This document shows positions 12,027-23,161 of a stretch of 64,000 nucleotides of DNA, in pieces. Location: NCBI GenBank assembly GCA_963989385.1, contig OZ022512.1:28107899-28171898 (forward strand), read 5' to 3'. The translations under genes were made by a program, and so were the position numbers. Position 1 is the first letter of the stretch, and the number at the start of each line of letters is the position of its first letter. Below the pieces are notes generated by a model that worked only from the letters and a program-made list of their open reading frames with translations, made no database searches and was not told where the DNA came from. The stretch comes from Ctena decussata. Lineage: Eukaryota; Mollusca; Bivalvia; Lucinida; Lucinidae.

Positions 12027-12445
12027 GGCTGCGTTTATACGAGCAAAGTTTCAATGTCACAGAAGCTTTAACAAAGAAAATATGACAAACATTTTGCGTT
12101 TACACGGAGCAAATTATTTGTTAAAGAAAATGTGCCATAGAATCTTTGTCACATAAACTTTAGCAATGAATATTTGCTGCAGTGTTCACATGACCAAATA
12201 TTATTCGTCAAAGTTACCTGCAGCAATGGAACAAAATCTTTGTCACATTTTCCACGCTTATATTGCAAAGTTCTTTGTCACATAATCTTTAGCAAAGTTC
12301 TCTGTTCAAATTTAATATATTGAAGTAACTTTACCATATATATTTGTCAAAGAAACATTTTCATATTTTGGCATTTACACGAGCAAATTTTTCTGTGACA
12401 AACCAACTTTGTGATAGAAACTTTGCTCGTGTAAACGCGGCCTAA
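12025..12445 (-). mobile_element. Foldback element family C, inverted neighbour
   Basis: Reads GGCTGCGTTTATACGAGCAA at the left and GTGTAAACGCGGCC at the right. Its interior is the reverse complement of the preceding copy, so 11711-12445 forms a head-to-head pair. Length is about 420 bp, close to the 26962-27389 copy. Confidence 0.8.
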
Positions 12446-12611
12446 TAGGTGAAAGAAAATATTGATATGCACACGTGGGCTCATTCGGCATTATAACTTG
12501 GGTTAACCCGAGCAGTACTCCAATATTCCGGGGGCTACTAGAAGACATGTATTCTACATATCGACAAGTAGCCTGAGGAATACCTGAGGTTTGCTAGAGT
12601 TTACCCAAATA

Positions 12612-13360
12612 TACTCCTCGCCAAAAGTTTAGCATATTTCAGCTCTATGGACCTTTGTAACAAATTCTGCAGAAAATTAACAAACTATAGAACAATGATA
12701 TAATTTATGGATTAGGAAGGATAGAATACTGAAGCATATGCCTCATGACATTTTTGTCCAAACTTATCAGGTAAAAGAATTTTGGCGGGTTGACATTTTT
12801 GTGTAAAATAAAAGTTTTTTTATCTTTTATTTTCTGGATATAAAATGTCGCGCCTGGAAAAAATGGTCGCACGTCAGACAGGAGACCACGGAACAAGTAA
12901 GTTACACATAAAATTTGAAGTGCCAGTATCAAAGACCGAAGTTTTCAGTAAGAAAAAAAATGATTAGAATTCATAGGAAAAATGCATTGTTAATGATTGA
13001 GAATACAAGTATTGGCAAGAGTTTCTTTTATGTCTGAATTAGAAAGGACTGAGACACAATCAATGTAGCAAGTTACGACTTAACATGTCATCTACAGACT
13101 ATGGTAATTTGGTGTGTGAAAAAATAAAACTGATGATGTTTTGGACACACTTTTAAAAAGTGTCAAAAATTGTACTTAAATCACAGTGGTCTTAACTTTT
13201 GTCGTTGTGTATCCAAACAGCTGCAGATGTTTCCATTGTACATTACTGCTTCGGATAGGATCAATAACCACACATTTTATTACTCATAAGAAGTCCCCTT
13301 TATCGGTTATTTCTGCTGCTAACTTCACAAATAATTATGCTAAACTTTTGGTGAGGAGTA
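12612..13360. mobile_element. TA-flanked Tc1/mariner-type non-autonomous element
   Basis: Inverted ends CTCCTCGCCAAAAGTTTAGC (12614 on) and GCTAAACTTTTGGTGAGGAG (to 13358) have one mismatch and are bounded by TA on each side. That is the target duplication of Tc1/mariner transposons. The 745-bp interior has no transposase ORF. Confidence 0.75.
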
Positions 13361-14013
13361 TAGTTATGCTGAACGTGCCCAGGACTTAACAGCTCCATCG
13401 ATGTGTTTGTCGTTTGTGTTTTCGACGTCATAGATGAGTTGTGTTATGTGATATAAAGGTTATAGAGGTTGTGATATCTATAGCCTTGCTAAACCTATTT
13501 TAGGCCGGATACCCGTTATGGGACATATGCAAACAGTGCAGACCCAGTTCAGACGCCGCGAATTAGGGTCTACAGTTTGCTAAAGGAATTTCTGCAAAAA
13601 AAACAGTAAAAGTGAAAAAATCTGACCGAAACCCTTAAAACTATAAATGAACACAACCAAATGATAGGCATGGACAAGGCCACTGGTCAAAAAGGGTTAA
13701 GAATGTTTATTCCGATTATAAATGTGCCTAGATGCTCTGGCAACACATAAGTTAAGAAACATATAAACCGTATGATGTTGCACAAGTGGAAAATATATAG
13801 TTTTATAATTTGATCTGAATGGTCCTCGCTAAGGGGATTTTTTGTTCAGTTTTGTTTTTAGAAGCTTATTTATTTTTTTATTTTCAGATATTTTTCTTGA
13901 AATGTAAATATTTTTGCTTTTTGTTTCTGTTTTCTTTATTGTTTGAAACCCGATGAAGCCGAAAGGCGAAAACGCTCAGGTGACACATTAACAAATGCAC
14001 TGTTAATGATTAT
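13361..14013. other. Non-coding stretch
   Basis: No gene recognised. The piece around 13505-13600 (GACATATGCAAACAGTGCAG) resembles other GC-richer dispersed fragments but has no TIRs that I can define. Confidence 0.4.
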
Positions 14014-14287
14014 TGATTGATTGATTGATTTATTGCTTAACGTCCACGGTAAACAACTATGGTCATGTCGGGACGGTCAGTTAACCTAACCACACTATTC
14101 CTGGGCAGGCTTCGACCTCCTAAGCGGTTAACCAGTACTAAGTGCACATACTTTCGCCAGTAGCTGACAACTGCCCTTCTTGAATCAGCGGAAGGAGAAA
14201 CGAAAGTATGTGGCCAGACCGGGTTTCGAACCCAGGACCTCTGACTTCTGAGTCAGGTGTCCTGCCGATTGCGCTACGCGGCCCGGC
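14014..14287 (-). mobile_element. SINE family 1 (tRNA-derived), full length with 12-bp TSD
   Basis: Read on the minus strand it starts with a tRNA-like head (GGGCCGCGTAGCGCAATCGG, anticodon-arm-like CTGACTCAGAAGTCAG, B box GGTTCGAAACC). A body with CCTTCCGCTGATTCAAGAAG and GGTTAACCGCTTAGGAGG follows, then a (CAAT)n tail. The target duplication GTTAATGATTAT is at 14002-14013 and 14288-14299. It is about 274 bp, copied by pol III and mobilised by an unknown LINE. Confidence 0.93.
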
Positions 14288-14530
14288 GTTAATGATTATC
14301 TCTTCCTATATATGCATGTATATAAATGAAAACTAAACAATTTCGAAATCAAAGTCGTCTCTTTTGTCATACATTTTACCACCACCTATAGATATTGCGA
14401 ACCCAAAAATGGGGATTCGGTGTCAGAGAACATTTAACATTGTCTTTTATCCACATACCAATCAACAAACATGAGAAGAGCATGTTCATACAAAGATATA
14501 TACATAATGCATATGCAAAACAAACATTAA

Positions 14531-14768
14531 TAAGCCGCGATACGACAAAACCAACAAAGTGGCATTTGCGCCCAGCAAAGACTCGGAGGAGCCTGGGCGG
14601 CCTCCTAGTCTGATCAGACTCTTTGCTGTGCGCTTAAGGGATAGCTAAGGGTCTAGGCTAGCTCCATGCAGACAGCAAAGACTCTGATCAGACTGGACGA
14701 CCGCCCAGTTTGGTCTGAGGCTTCGCTGTGCGCACATGCCACTTTGTTGGTTTTGTCGTGTCGTGACT
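14531..14768. mobile_element. MITE family A, diverged full copy
   Basis: TAAGCCGCGATACGACAAAA to TTTTGTCGTGTCGTGACT, 238 bp. The inner modules differ from other copies (GTGGCATTTGCGCCCAGC, CTTAAGGGATAGCTAAGGGT), which suggests a subfamily. Confidence 0.85.
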
Positions 14769-14913
14769 GGACACTATTGCAATGAGATCACTAACGATGT
14801 GAAGGCGTCTATATGCAAATCTAAAACTGGTGTGAATCAATTTAGCAACAGGTCAGCATTTCAAAGTTATAAGCATGTCACTGCCAATGGCAGCCCATTT
14901 GGGTGTTTACATA

Positions 14914-15432
14914 TGTAATGCAGATATCTGCATTTCAAATACAGATATCTCTATTAATAAATACAGATATCTGTATTTTTTGTAATTACAGATATCTCTA
15001 ATTGAAATGCAAATATCTGTATTTGAAATGTGGAGATCTCTAATTGAAATGCAGATATCTGCATTTTAAATTCAGATATCTCTATTTTCAATCATTATAT
15101 AGATATATGCATTTTAATTACAGATATCTACATTTCAAATAGAGTTATCTGCATTTCAATTAGAGATATCTCTAATTAAGCTGAAATTCAGATATCTGCA
15201 TTTAAAATACAGATATCTGTTATTGAAATGCATATCTGCATTTCAATTTGAGATCTCTCTAATTAAACTGAAATTCAGATTTCTGCATTTTAAATACAGA
15301 TATCTGTAATTGAAATGCAGATATCTGTATTTCTAAACTAAATACAGATATCTGCATTCAAAATACAGATATCTGCATTTCAATAATAGCTATCTGTGTT
15401 TATGGTTGAAATAGAGATATCTCTATTTACTG
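14914..15432. repeat. Palindrome array 1: AGATATCT every 20-40 bp
   Basis: About 15 exact AGATATCT palindromes, plus several one-base variants, occur in roughly 510 bp. They are joined by GCATTTCAAATAC-like linkers that are themselves strand-symmetric (ATTTCAAAT and ATTTGAAAT). Spacing is irregular, so this is not an ordinary microsatellite. No ORF. Confidence 0.9.
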
Positions 15433-15719
15433 CACTTATGGAAACTGATGCCTCCCTCCCCGATTTGTTTCAAATTTGTGTTTGCCGTAAACGCGTCTTA
15501 CTCAGTAATATTAAGTGAACCAGTATTCGGACAGAGTAATAGCTCTACAGTTTTCAGTCATTGTAGGCAGATATACATTGTAGACCATGGGTTGCAGAAT
15601 GAAAGCCTATACCAGTATTCAGATTACTGAATGTATGTTTTTTTAAGCTGCACAAGGGTAGTTGAATTTCCATCCACAGGCCAGTGGGCAGGGAAAACGG
15701 GGTTTGGGGGTGGGAGTGT

Positions 15720-15765
15720 GTGTGTGGGGGGGGGAGGGGGGGGGGGAGGGGGGCTCCAGTTGATA
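15720..15765 (+). repeat. (TG)n and oligo-G tract
   Basis: GTGTGTGTGTG followed by G-runs with single A interruptions. The open frames over it are low-complexity artefacts. Confidence 0.85.
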
Positions 15766-15775
15766 TTCAAAGGAC

Positions 15776-15905
15776 GGCAGGCACACTTGTCATCCCTGCA
15801 AATGACAAAGGAAATCTCACCTATGCCAGGGATCAAACTCGGTATCCTAGCCCTTGAGGCCATTGCACTCACCACTAGATACCCTGCTTTCTTTTGTTCT
15901 GAAGG
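15776..15905 (-). mobile_element. tRNA-like SINE head, minus strand
   Basis: Reverse strand reads TATCTAGTGGTGAGTGCAAT (A-box-like), GGCCTCAAGGGCTAGGATAC, and GAGTTTGATCCC (B-box-like). No acceptor-stem pairing is evident. Probably a decayed SINE or tRNA pseudogene. Confidence 0.45.
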
Positions 15906-15991
15906 AAGCCCTAGTAGGCCTTTCCGCATGCTATTCTAAAATGATCCTATCCAGTCTGGATCTATTAAAAAGCCATGCCTGATAGGTGAAC

Positions 15992-16252
15992 CTAGTATAT
16001 AGCTCAGTCGGATGCATGCACAACTAGCGATTGGGACTCGGGTTCAATTCCACTCCGGTCCGACAACGTCCTTCTGTAGAAAAGTTTCTCCCTGTCTCTA
16101 AATAGGGCAGGTGTCGGATGGTTTTTTGCTTAGAAGTTCTAAGTCTGCCCAGGAAAAGTGTGGTTAGGTTCACTGGCCATCTTGCCATGATGGTGATGAC
16201 CATAGCTGTTTTACTGGGATATTATATACTTATACAACCAACCAACCGGGCC
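15992..16252 (+). mobile_element. SINE family 2: different tRNA-like head, shared 3' core
   Basis: The head reads TATAGCTCAGTCGGATGCAT and GGGTTCAATTCC (A- and B-box-like). The body ends with CTGCCCAGGAAAAGTGTGG and GACCATAGCTGTTTTAC, the same core as SINE family 1, then an (AACC)n tail. It lies between the two AGATATCT arrays. Confidence 0.75.
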
Positions 16253-16397
16253 TACATCGGATGCGCGTTCGGCTGTAGATCAGGAAGAAGCGACTCGACC
16301 CCCCCCTCCGGTCAGCCAACATCAAGTATATAAAAAACTTGACCAAGGGAGAAATGATTATTTGTTGAAAATAAGAATTGAAAATAATCGGGTTTAT

Positions 16398-16855
16398 AAA
16401 TAGAGATATCTGCATTTCAAATACAGATATCTATTTAAATTAGAGATATCTTTATTTTTCTGTAAATACAGATATCTGTATTTGAAATACAGATATCTGC
16501 ATTAGAAATACAGATATCTCCATTTGTATTGAAGATATCTTTATAACAATGATAATTGTAGATATCTGCATTTCAAAAAGAGATATCTGCATTTCAAATA
16601 GAGACATCTGTATTTCAAATACAGATATCTAAGTTTCTAAAAATACTGACATCTCTGATTTGAATACAGATATCTGTATTTAAAATGCAGATATCTGCAA
16701 TATAGATATCCGCATTTCAAAAACATATAGCTGTATTTGAAATTAAGATAACGACATTTGAATGTAGATATCTGTATTAAAATGCAGATATCTCTATTTA
16801 AATGCAGACATTTGCATTTTAGATGTAGACATCTGTATTAAATAGGTGCAAACCC
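16398..16855. repeat. Palindrome array 2: AGATATCT
   Basis: About 14 exact AGATATCT sites in roughly 450 bp with the same GCATTTCAAATAC-like linkers as array 1. Toward the right end the motif decays (GACATCTG, GATATCCG). Confidence 0.9.
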
Positions 16856-18661
16856 AAACGGATCGCCATAACTACCAGAGTATATGACTACTTTACTACA
16901 GACGATGCTCAGAGGATTTCATTGATGATCATGACAACAAGATTGCGAAATGACCCATTCTTACTTGTTGGTCTCAGTGCCCGGTACCAGATAAAAAAAC
17001 TCGAAGTCTTGTGACCCATACCGGAACCCAACACTCAAGAAACTAGCGGTCGGCACTGAACTCAGCAACTTAGCTACATGTATATAGCCTCGCATCTTAT
17101 CTTTTTCCCTAACTCGTTTAATAAATTCAATAATACAGGAGCGCGAATGCAAGATTCTACTTATCATGTGTTACTAAAATTGCATTTTATTGGCAAATTT
17201 TGCACTGAAACGTCACCATTTCGCCATTAAAAACGCGACATTTTTATGGACGTCAACGCATTAGGTAACGACGTAATTTGCATATTTAATCCACTAGTTG
17301 ATTATCGTTTTTAATGCATGGCTTTATTACACTCTCAGATGCGACGTCATATGATAAACAAAATTCATGTACACTGGACAATGCATATTCAATATTTTAG
17401 ATATAAACAGACAAAAATGATTTATGCATATCACAAATCCGAGATATGTGCTCTGACAACTAGATCAAACAAAATATTCAAATGTTCTTGTGAGAGCTTA
17501 CAAACATTTCTGTGTTGTAGGCCTTATTAAAATGGCTCGCAAAATTTACAGTCTGCTATATCATTATTTTAATTCATAAAGTTCTGTACACATTATACTC
17601 ACAAATTATTGTATGATTACGTTACACAGTTGTACAATTTGCAGTGCATGCGAAACACTATAGGGACAGACCCAACCACTATGTTTCGAAAGCTTTGTAA
17701 ACTGTTATATATCTAAATGTTCTTGTAACATAACAAAAGTTTTGTAGTCAAGATGAGAAATCTGCTTACACTATTTCTTCAAACCTTAGCAAGGTGGTAT
17801 TGCACTCATGATACTCTTTGAGCTTCGCTTGATATATGCCATGCGCATCTCGGTCAGTAGTGTTGTGGGGACCGCAACAGCAGGTGCATGCTTGTCTGGA
17901 CATTGGATCCGCCACGTGTACCTGTGTCGCTGGTCCCCAAGCGGCATTTCGTGGCAATGTATTGAGATGCAGATGACACATGATAGCGGCGGTTTTTTGT
18001 GCCATTTAAAGCTAAATCTGTGACTGCAAAAATAACATTGCTTTTTATTCGTACACTATTTCTTAATGTATGTTGTATATCATTAATGACATAGAATAAT
18101 GAATTTTCCCTTAAACTTGACACACTTTTTGTGATTTCTGTAAATGGTACTGCCTACTTGGTGCTTCAGGATTTATTTATTTCTTAAGGTTCCATCCCCC
18201 GTGGAACAACATGAACATGAGTATGAAGAATGATACCAAACATTTCTGTTTTAGCAATTCTAGTATTTCAAAGTATAATATTTCAAATTACTTGTATGTT
18301 GTTTGATAACGTTTGCAATTTTGGGATACAGATTTAAACAAGTCATATGACTTCTTTCTGAATCCCTTTTGTATATTGTATTCGTGTTTGTATTGCCTAT
18401 CTATGTCAAAATGTTTATTTATACAAATAAAATACTGTTTACACTAAACAAAATATTCATATAACACATAAAAGTCTGAGATTAAAATTAAAATTATTAT
18501 ATGTTTTATCACATATTTTCTTAACTGTTTCTCAAGTAGTGCTTGGTAAATTTCTTATATCTGCATCTGCACAAAATTTCAGCTCATCTGTGAGGTACTT
18601 ACTTCCCGCAGACTCTGAATTATGCTAATTTTGTAAAAAGTCAACTCCATCGATGATAATG
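16856..18661. other. AT-rich stretch, possibly 3' UTR near its right end
   Basis: No gene is recognised at 16856-17760. 17766-18123 has overlapping frames on both strands without domains. Minus-strand AATAAA signals (TTTATT on plus) lie near 18172 and 18413, within 500 bp downstream of the stop codon at 18662, so part may be a 3' UTR of that exon. Confidence 0.35.
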
Positions 18662-18889
18662 CTATTTTTCAAAACCATCGTTTTCAAATGAAAAGTGAAC
18701 ATCTACATTTGCTGAATTATCTGTTTCGTTTTCTTCGACTTCTATGCCTGTTTGTCCAAGAAGAAGCCTTTCCTCATCCCCGCCAGTTTCCGTTATATTG
18801 CCTTCGAGCAGATTATCATCCACAAAGGCTTTGTTTTCTTCTATGTTGAAATCATTTCCAATCAGTATCTCATCGTCCTTAGGTCCCGA
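18662..18889 (-). CDS. Putative 3'-terminal exon encoding an acidic C-terminus
   Basis: On the minus strand a strong acceptor (TTATCTTGCAG, AG at 18891-18890) is followed by a phase-0 open frame of 75 codons ending in TAG at 18662. The peptide begins SGPKDDEILIGND and ends FSFENDGFEK. It is rich in Asp, Glu and Asn with spaced Leu, like the cytosolic tail of a membrane or trafficking protein, but I recognise no family. An open frame continues past the AG into repeat-like DNA, so the exon start rests on the acceptor. MITE family A sits in the presumed intron, 24 bp upstream. No upstream exon was identified. It could be a chance ORF, but its composition differs from the AT-rich flanks. Confidence 0.45.
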   Translation of the reverse strand, partial: SGPKDDEILIGNDFNIEENKAFVDDNLLEGNITETGGDEERLLLGQTGIEVEENETDNSANVDVHFSFENDGFEK

Positions 18890-18912
18890 CTGCAAGATAA
18901 CAAACACATAAT

Positions 18913-19103
18913 TGAGCCGCGGCACGAGAAAACAATCGTTAGTGGTTGTGCGCCCAGCGCAGACTCAGCTCAGCCTGGACATCCGCCCAGTCTGATCAGA
19001 CTCTTCATTCGCATGGAGGGTGCTTTGAATTTTAGCTACCCTTTGAGGGCTTAGCGAAGAGTCTGATCAGACTGGGCGAATAACCAGGCAGATCTGAGTC
19101 TTT
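18913..19103. mobile_element. MITE family A, 3'-truncated copy
   Basis: Starts TGAGCCGCGGCACGAG, runs through GCGCAGACTCAGCTCAGCC and GTCTGATCAGACTGGGCG, then stops near GATCTGAGTC. The terminal half-arm is missing. It lies just inside the putative intron upstream of the exon at 18662-18889. Confidence 0.8.
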
Positions 19104-19204
19104 AACATTGTCTGATGTGTATGTAATTGATTAGATGTTTATGTAATTGATTAAAAGCGAAGCAATCATTAACAAGTAGCCTAAATTCGGTGAATTTATA
19201 TCCC

Positions 19205-20830
19205 CCGCCGAAGTGGCCCTGATTTGTTGTTTATGTATAAGTTTCATAGAATACTATTCATTGACGACTTAGTTATGGCTGAATTTGTCAATTGAGCCGC
19301 GACACGAGAAAACCAACAATGTGGTTGTGCGCCCAGCGCAGACTCAGATAAGCCTGGGCATCCCCCAAGTCTGATCAGAATCTTCGCTAACCGCACAGCG
19401 GTAGCTTAGAGCCTTAGCTACCTTTTAAGCCATTAGCAAAGAGTCTGATCAGACAGGGTGGATGCCCAGGCTGATCTGAGTCTGCGCTGGGCACACAACC
19501 ACATTGTTGGTTTTCTCACGTCGCGGCTCAGTTATAAATTGATTCAAGGGCAATAAGTCTTGCACAACTGATACCATTCAGATGAAACTTTATGTGCATA
19601 ACTGTGATATGGTGACACATATTTAGTTTAAGTTACATGAAGTTTCGGTAATTGGTTACTTAATTATGGCTCATTTTATTGATTTTAAGTCAATTCAAGG
19701 CCATTAACTCATGTACTACCAAAGCCATACTGATGAAACTTTATGTGCATAACAGTGTTATGGTCACACATACTTGGTTAAGTTTCATGAAGTTTCGGTA
19801 ATTGGTTACTTAGTTATGGCTCATTTTACTGATTTTAAGTTAATTCAAGAGCAGTAACTCATATACTACCAAAGCCATACTAATGAGACTTTATGTGCAT
19901 AACAGCATTATTGTCACACATACTTGGTTTAAGTTTCATGAAGTTTCGGTAATTGGTCACTTAATTATGGCTCATTTTATTGATTTAAAGTCAATTCAAG
20001 GCCATTAACTCATGTACTACCAAAGCCATACTAATGAGACTTTATGTGCATAACAGCATTATTGTCACACATACTTGGTTTAAGTTTCATGAAGTTTCGG
20101 TAATTGGCTACTTAGTTATGGCTCATTTTATTGATTTTAAGTCAGTTCAAGGGCAATAACTCTGTACTACAAATGCCATACGGATGGAACTTTATGTGCA
20201 TGACCATGTTATAGTGATATATATTCAGTTAAAGTTTCATGAAGTTTCGATAATTGGTTACGTAGTCATGGCTCATTCTATTTATTTTAATTCAATTCAA
20301 GAGCAATATAAAGCCGGTCTGATGAGACTTCACGTGCATAACCATGTTATAGTGACATATATTTAGTTAAAGTTTCATGAAGTTTCGATAACTGGTTACG
20401 TAGTTATGGCTCATTTTATTGATATTAAGTTAATTCAAGAGCAGTAACTCATATACTACCAAAGCCATACTAATGAGACTTTATGTGCATGACCATATTA
20501 TGGTGATATTAATTTATTCTAAGTTTCATGAAGTTTCGATAATTGGTTACTAGTACGTAGTTATGGCTCATTCTATTGATTTTAAGTCAATTCAAGGGCA
20601 ATAACTCATGCATTACTGAAACCAGTCTGATGAAACTTCACGTGCATCAGCGGTTCATGGTGATACATATTCATTCTAAGTTTCATGAAATTCTGTCCAG
20701 TGGTTACATAGTTATGGCTCCGGACGGACAGACGAATGGAAAGACGGACGGAAGGACGGACGGACAGCCGGACGGACGGACGGACATGGAGAAAACTATA
20801 TCCCTCCGCCTTCGGCTGGGGATAATAATA
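19205..20830 (+). repeat. 150-bp tandem array with (GGAC)n and hairpin terminus
   Basis: Eight units are marked by ACTTTATGTGCATAA-like blocks near 19589, 19740, 19891, 20040, 20190, 20328, 20480 and 20637 (spacing 138-157 bp). Each has AAGTTTCATGAAGTTTCG and TAGTTATGGCTCATT. The array ends in a GGACGGAC tract (20724-20786) and a hairpin near 20799-20824 (CCGCCTTCGGCTGG). A left boundary with TCCCCCGCCGAAG is at 19202. A family A MITE is inserted in the first unit at 19293-19530. Confidence 0.75.
19293..19530. mobile_element. MITE family A, full copy inserted in the tandem array
   Basis: TGAGCCGCGACACGAG to CACGTCGCGGCTCA, 238 bp, with all inner modules. It interrupts a unit of the 150-bp array, so it is younger than that unit. 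Confidence 0.92.
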
Positions 20831-20844
20831 CTACCTTCTATATA

Positions 20845-21085
20845 TGAGCCGCGGACACGACAAAACCAATATGAAGTGGTTGTGCGCAAAACAGAGACTC
20901 AGATCAGCAAGGGCATACGCCCAGTCTGATCAGAGTCTTCGCTTTGCGCTTAAAGGATAGCTTAGGGTCTAAACTACCTCTATGCGGCCAGCGAAGACTC
21001 TGATCAGACTGGGCAGATACCCAGGCTGATTTGAGTCTGCGCTGGACGCACAGCCACTTTGTTGGTTTTGTCGTGTCGTGGCTCA
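20845..21085. mobile_element. MITE family A, full copy
   Basis: TGAGCCGCGGACACGACAAA to TTTTGTCGTGTCGTGGCTCA, 241 bp, immediately after the hairpin end of the 150-bp array. Confidence 0.9.
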
Positions 21086-21097
21086 ATGTAATACGTA

Positions 21098-21425
21098 AGA
21101 GAGACGCGTGGTCAAGAGGTTAGAGGCGCTCGGCAATGGTGCAGAAGGTCCCTGGTTTGAATTGGACCAAACAGCGACTGAAAACAATGTCAACCATGCA
21201 GTAAAGAAAGCCCTCCCGAGAGGGTGGTGGGGGCTGTCACTGCTCCCTAAAATATTGACCAAATCTCCCCAGCTCCCTGAAAATATTTTGCTACGCTCTC
21301 TACGCCGAAGGGGTACTGGGTGTTAGAGGCTAATCATATCCTTGGTACAAAACTCACCCCTTTCCTTTCGATGCCTTTATCTTTCCCTGATTCTAAAAAG
21401 GTACCATTTACGAGGCCCTCCCAGG
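21098..21425 (+). mobile_element. SINE family 4 (tRNA-like head)
   Basis: The head reads GACGCGTGGTCAAGAGGTTA, GAGGCGCTCGGCAATGGTGC and a weak B box (GGTTTGAATTGG), resembling a long-variable-arm tRNA such as Leu or Ser. The body has CCCTTTCCTTTCGATGCC and AAAAAGGTACCATTTAC, also found at 38214-38496 on the other strand. A CCCTCCCGAGAGGG segment interrupts it. Confidence 0.55.
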
Positions 21426-22275
21426 GTTTTGGGGTTAGTTAAGGAGAAAGTTCATATATTTTCAGGGAGCTAAAGCGCACTTGGCATTTTTTAGTGGGCT
21501 GGGGAGCAAGCTCTCAATTTTGGGTAGCTTGGGAGTGCTGAAAAAGTATGATTTTTTAAATGTTTTGGTTTCTGCTCCCCAAACCCCCGACGTAAGTGTC
21601 ACTGCGTCAGTATTTACCAACTTTTACGTTCTGATAATCTGCCCTTCCTGCTTCACGATCTCTCCTCCCAAATGTCTTACAGATATGCTACAGCATCAGA
21701 GGCTTTGCAAAACTCGCACACATTCACATTCAAACTAACGACATCCATACCACATTAAAAAGTGCTTAGCAGACATGGCAGAGTAGATTATGAAACACCA
21801 GTCTTACTTTGATCAATATTACGATTAATCTGAAAAGGTTTCAGTACTATTTTTCTATTTTTGTTTTACTACTGTCCACTATACAAGCAGTGGTTCTGTT
21901 GTATAGCTTTCAGGCACCTCGCATACTGATTTTCCACGTAACATTCTATTGGGTTCCTTGTTATTTCGTTTGATAAGCCAAGCATTGTGATCACCTCGTT
22001 TGTGAAGAGAGAGCCGTTTCTTAGGTCTTCGTTATTATTTTACGTATATACTGCATTTTGCTTGTTTTCGCAACTGGTGCCATTAGGAGGCTGTGATAAA
22101 TATTATTGTCTACTTCCTTGGGCGAAGATAATCTAGTGGTCGAAAGTGACCTTATCGTGCACCCTTATTGTCCTCATATTACAGAGCTTCTTTGACGAAG
22201 AAGCTATTCGCATAGATGTAGTGAGCAGTCTTGTGAAATACCACAGAACTGCATTCGGTAGCGCTTGGTACCATA
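21426..22275. other. Non-coding stretch
   Basis: Open frames here are short and without domains. The 21481-21738 frame overlaps the SINE flank. I see no TIRs or splice-supported exon. Confidence 0.4.
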
Positions 22276-22456
22276 ATGGATCACAAGGATGACTTGAGGA
22301 TTTTTGGTCTTTCACAGTATTTCAACCAGGGAAGGGTGATAATGAAAGCTGTGTGCAGTGAAGCCCTGTTTACAGTTGAAAAAGATTGCAGGACTCGAAC
22401 CCTGACCTCTGCTCCAGCAGGCCAGCACTATAACTCACTGAGCTACTGGGGCCCCA
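22276..22456 (-). mobile_element. SINE family 3 copy, minus strand
   Basis: Reverse strand starts with a clear tRNA-like head (CCCCAGTAGCTCAGTGAGTT, GTGCTGGCCTGC, B box GGTTCGAGTCC). It continues into CTGTAAACAGGGCTTCACTG and a pyrimidine-rich body. The expected GGAT-type tail is decayed. Confidence 0.6.
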
Positions 22457-22736
22457 CACACTGCAAAGTAAGCATAAGGCAACAATACAGGATATATTTG
22501 ATTATCCCAAAATTGTTGACTTTGGCAGATTGAGTTGTTTAAGTCTGACTCTTTTTTGTAGTCGATCTTTTAAGCTAGGTAAACAGCAGTAAAGTGCTTT
22601 TTCGGCATTTATGCTACCTATTAAGCTGCGTAAGCTTTGTACGTTTCCCACTCACGTTTTCGGTCAAAGTCGTATGAAACCGTGCACCAATACACGCTTC
22701 CGTACTTGAAAACCATCACAGTGACTGGAGATTTAT

Positions 22737-22862
22737 GCCCGATTTCACGTCAGAGTTAGAACTCATTTTAACTAGTCCTTGGTCTATTTTATTGTAAGGT
22801 GCCATGTAAAATTTGGTGTTCCGAATGCTAATCCGTGTACTAACTTTGACGTGAAATCGGGC
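22737..22862. repeat. Short foldback, GCCCGATTTCACGTCA arms
   Basis: Arms 22737-22758 and 22841-22862 are inverted with one mismatch around an 82-nt spacer. A small MITE or a stem-loop remnant. Confidence 0.65.
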
Positions 22863-23161
22863 CTTAGTGTTTGAGATTTAGTGTCGGCGTTTGAGATACA
22901 AACAGAAGTTTTATTCTAGATTTTTGTGGTTATAATTGTGTATTAGATAAACATAAACTATTAATGGTTGCTTAGCGTAGACGAAGCTTTTTATGAAAGC
23001 TATACTTGTGGCACTTTATGAGCAGCTTCATCACTGGTATCCATTGTCATGTGATTGCCGTAGACGTCTCCTTGTATTTTATAATGATGCAGATTACATC
23101 TCCTCGTCCTTTGGGACTAAGGCGCCCATTTGGGTTAACTTGAAAACTGAGTTTCGCTTCA

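Noticed and set aside
15624..15939. Open frames over the G-tract encoding poly-Pro or poly-Gly
   Set aside because: Low-complexity artefact of the oligo-G run and a SINE head.
19560..20700. Regularly spaced 150-bp repeats resembling an array of repeats and spacers
   Set aside because: Whole units repeat, not short repeats with unique spacers, and the genome is animal, so this is not CRISPR.
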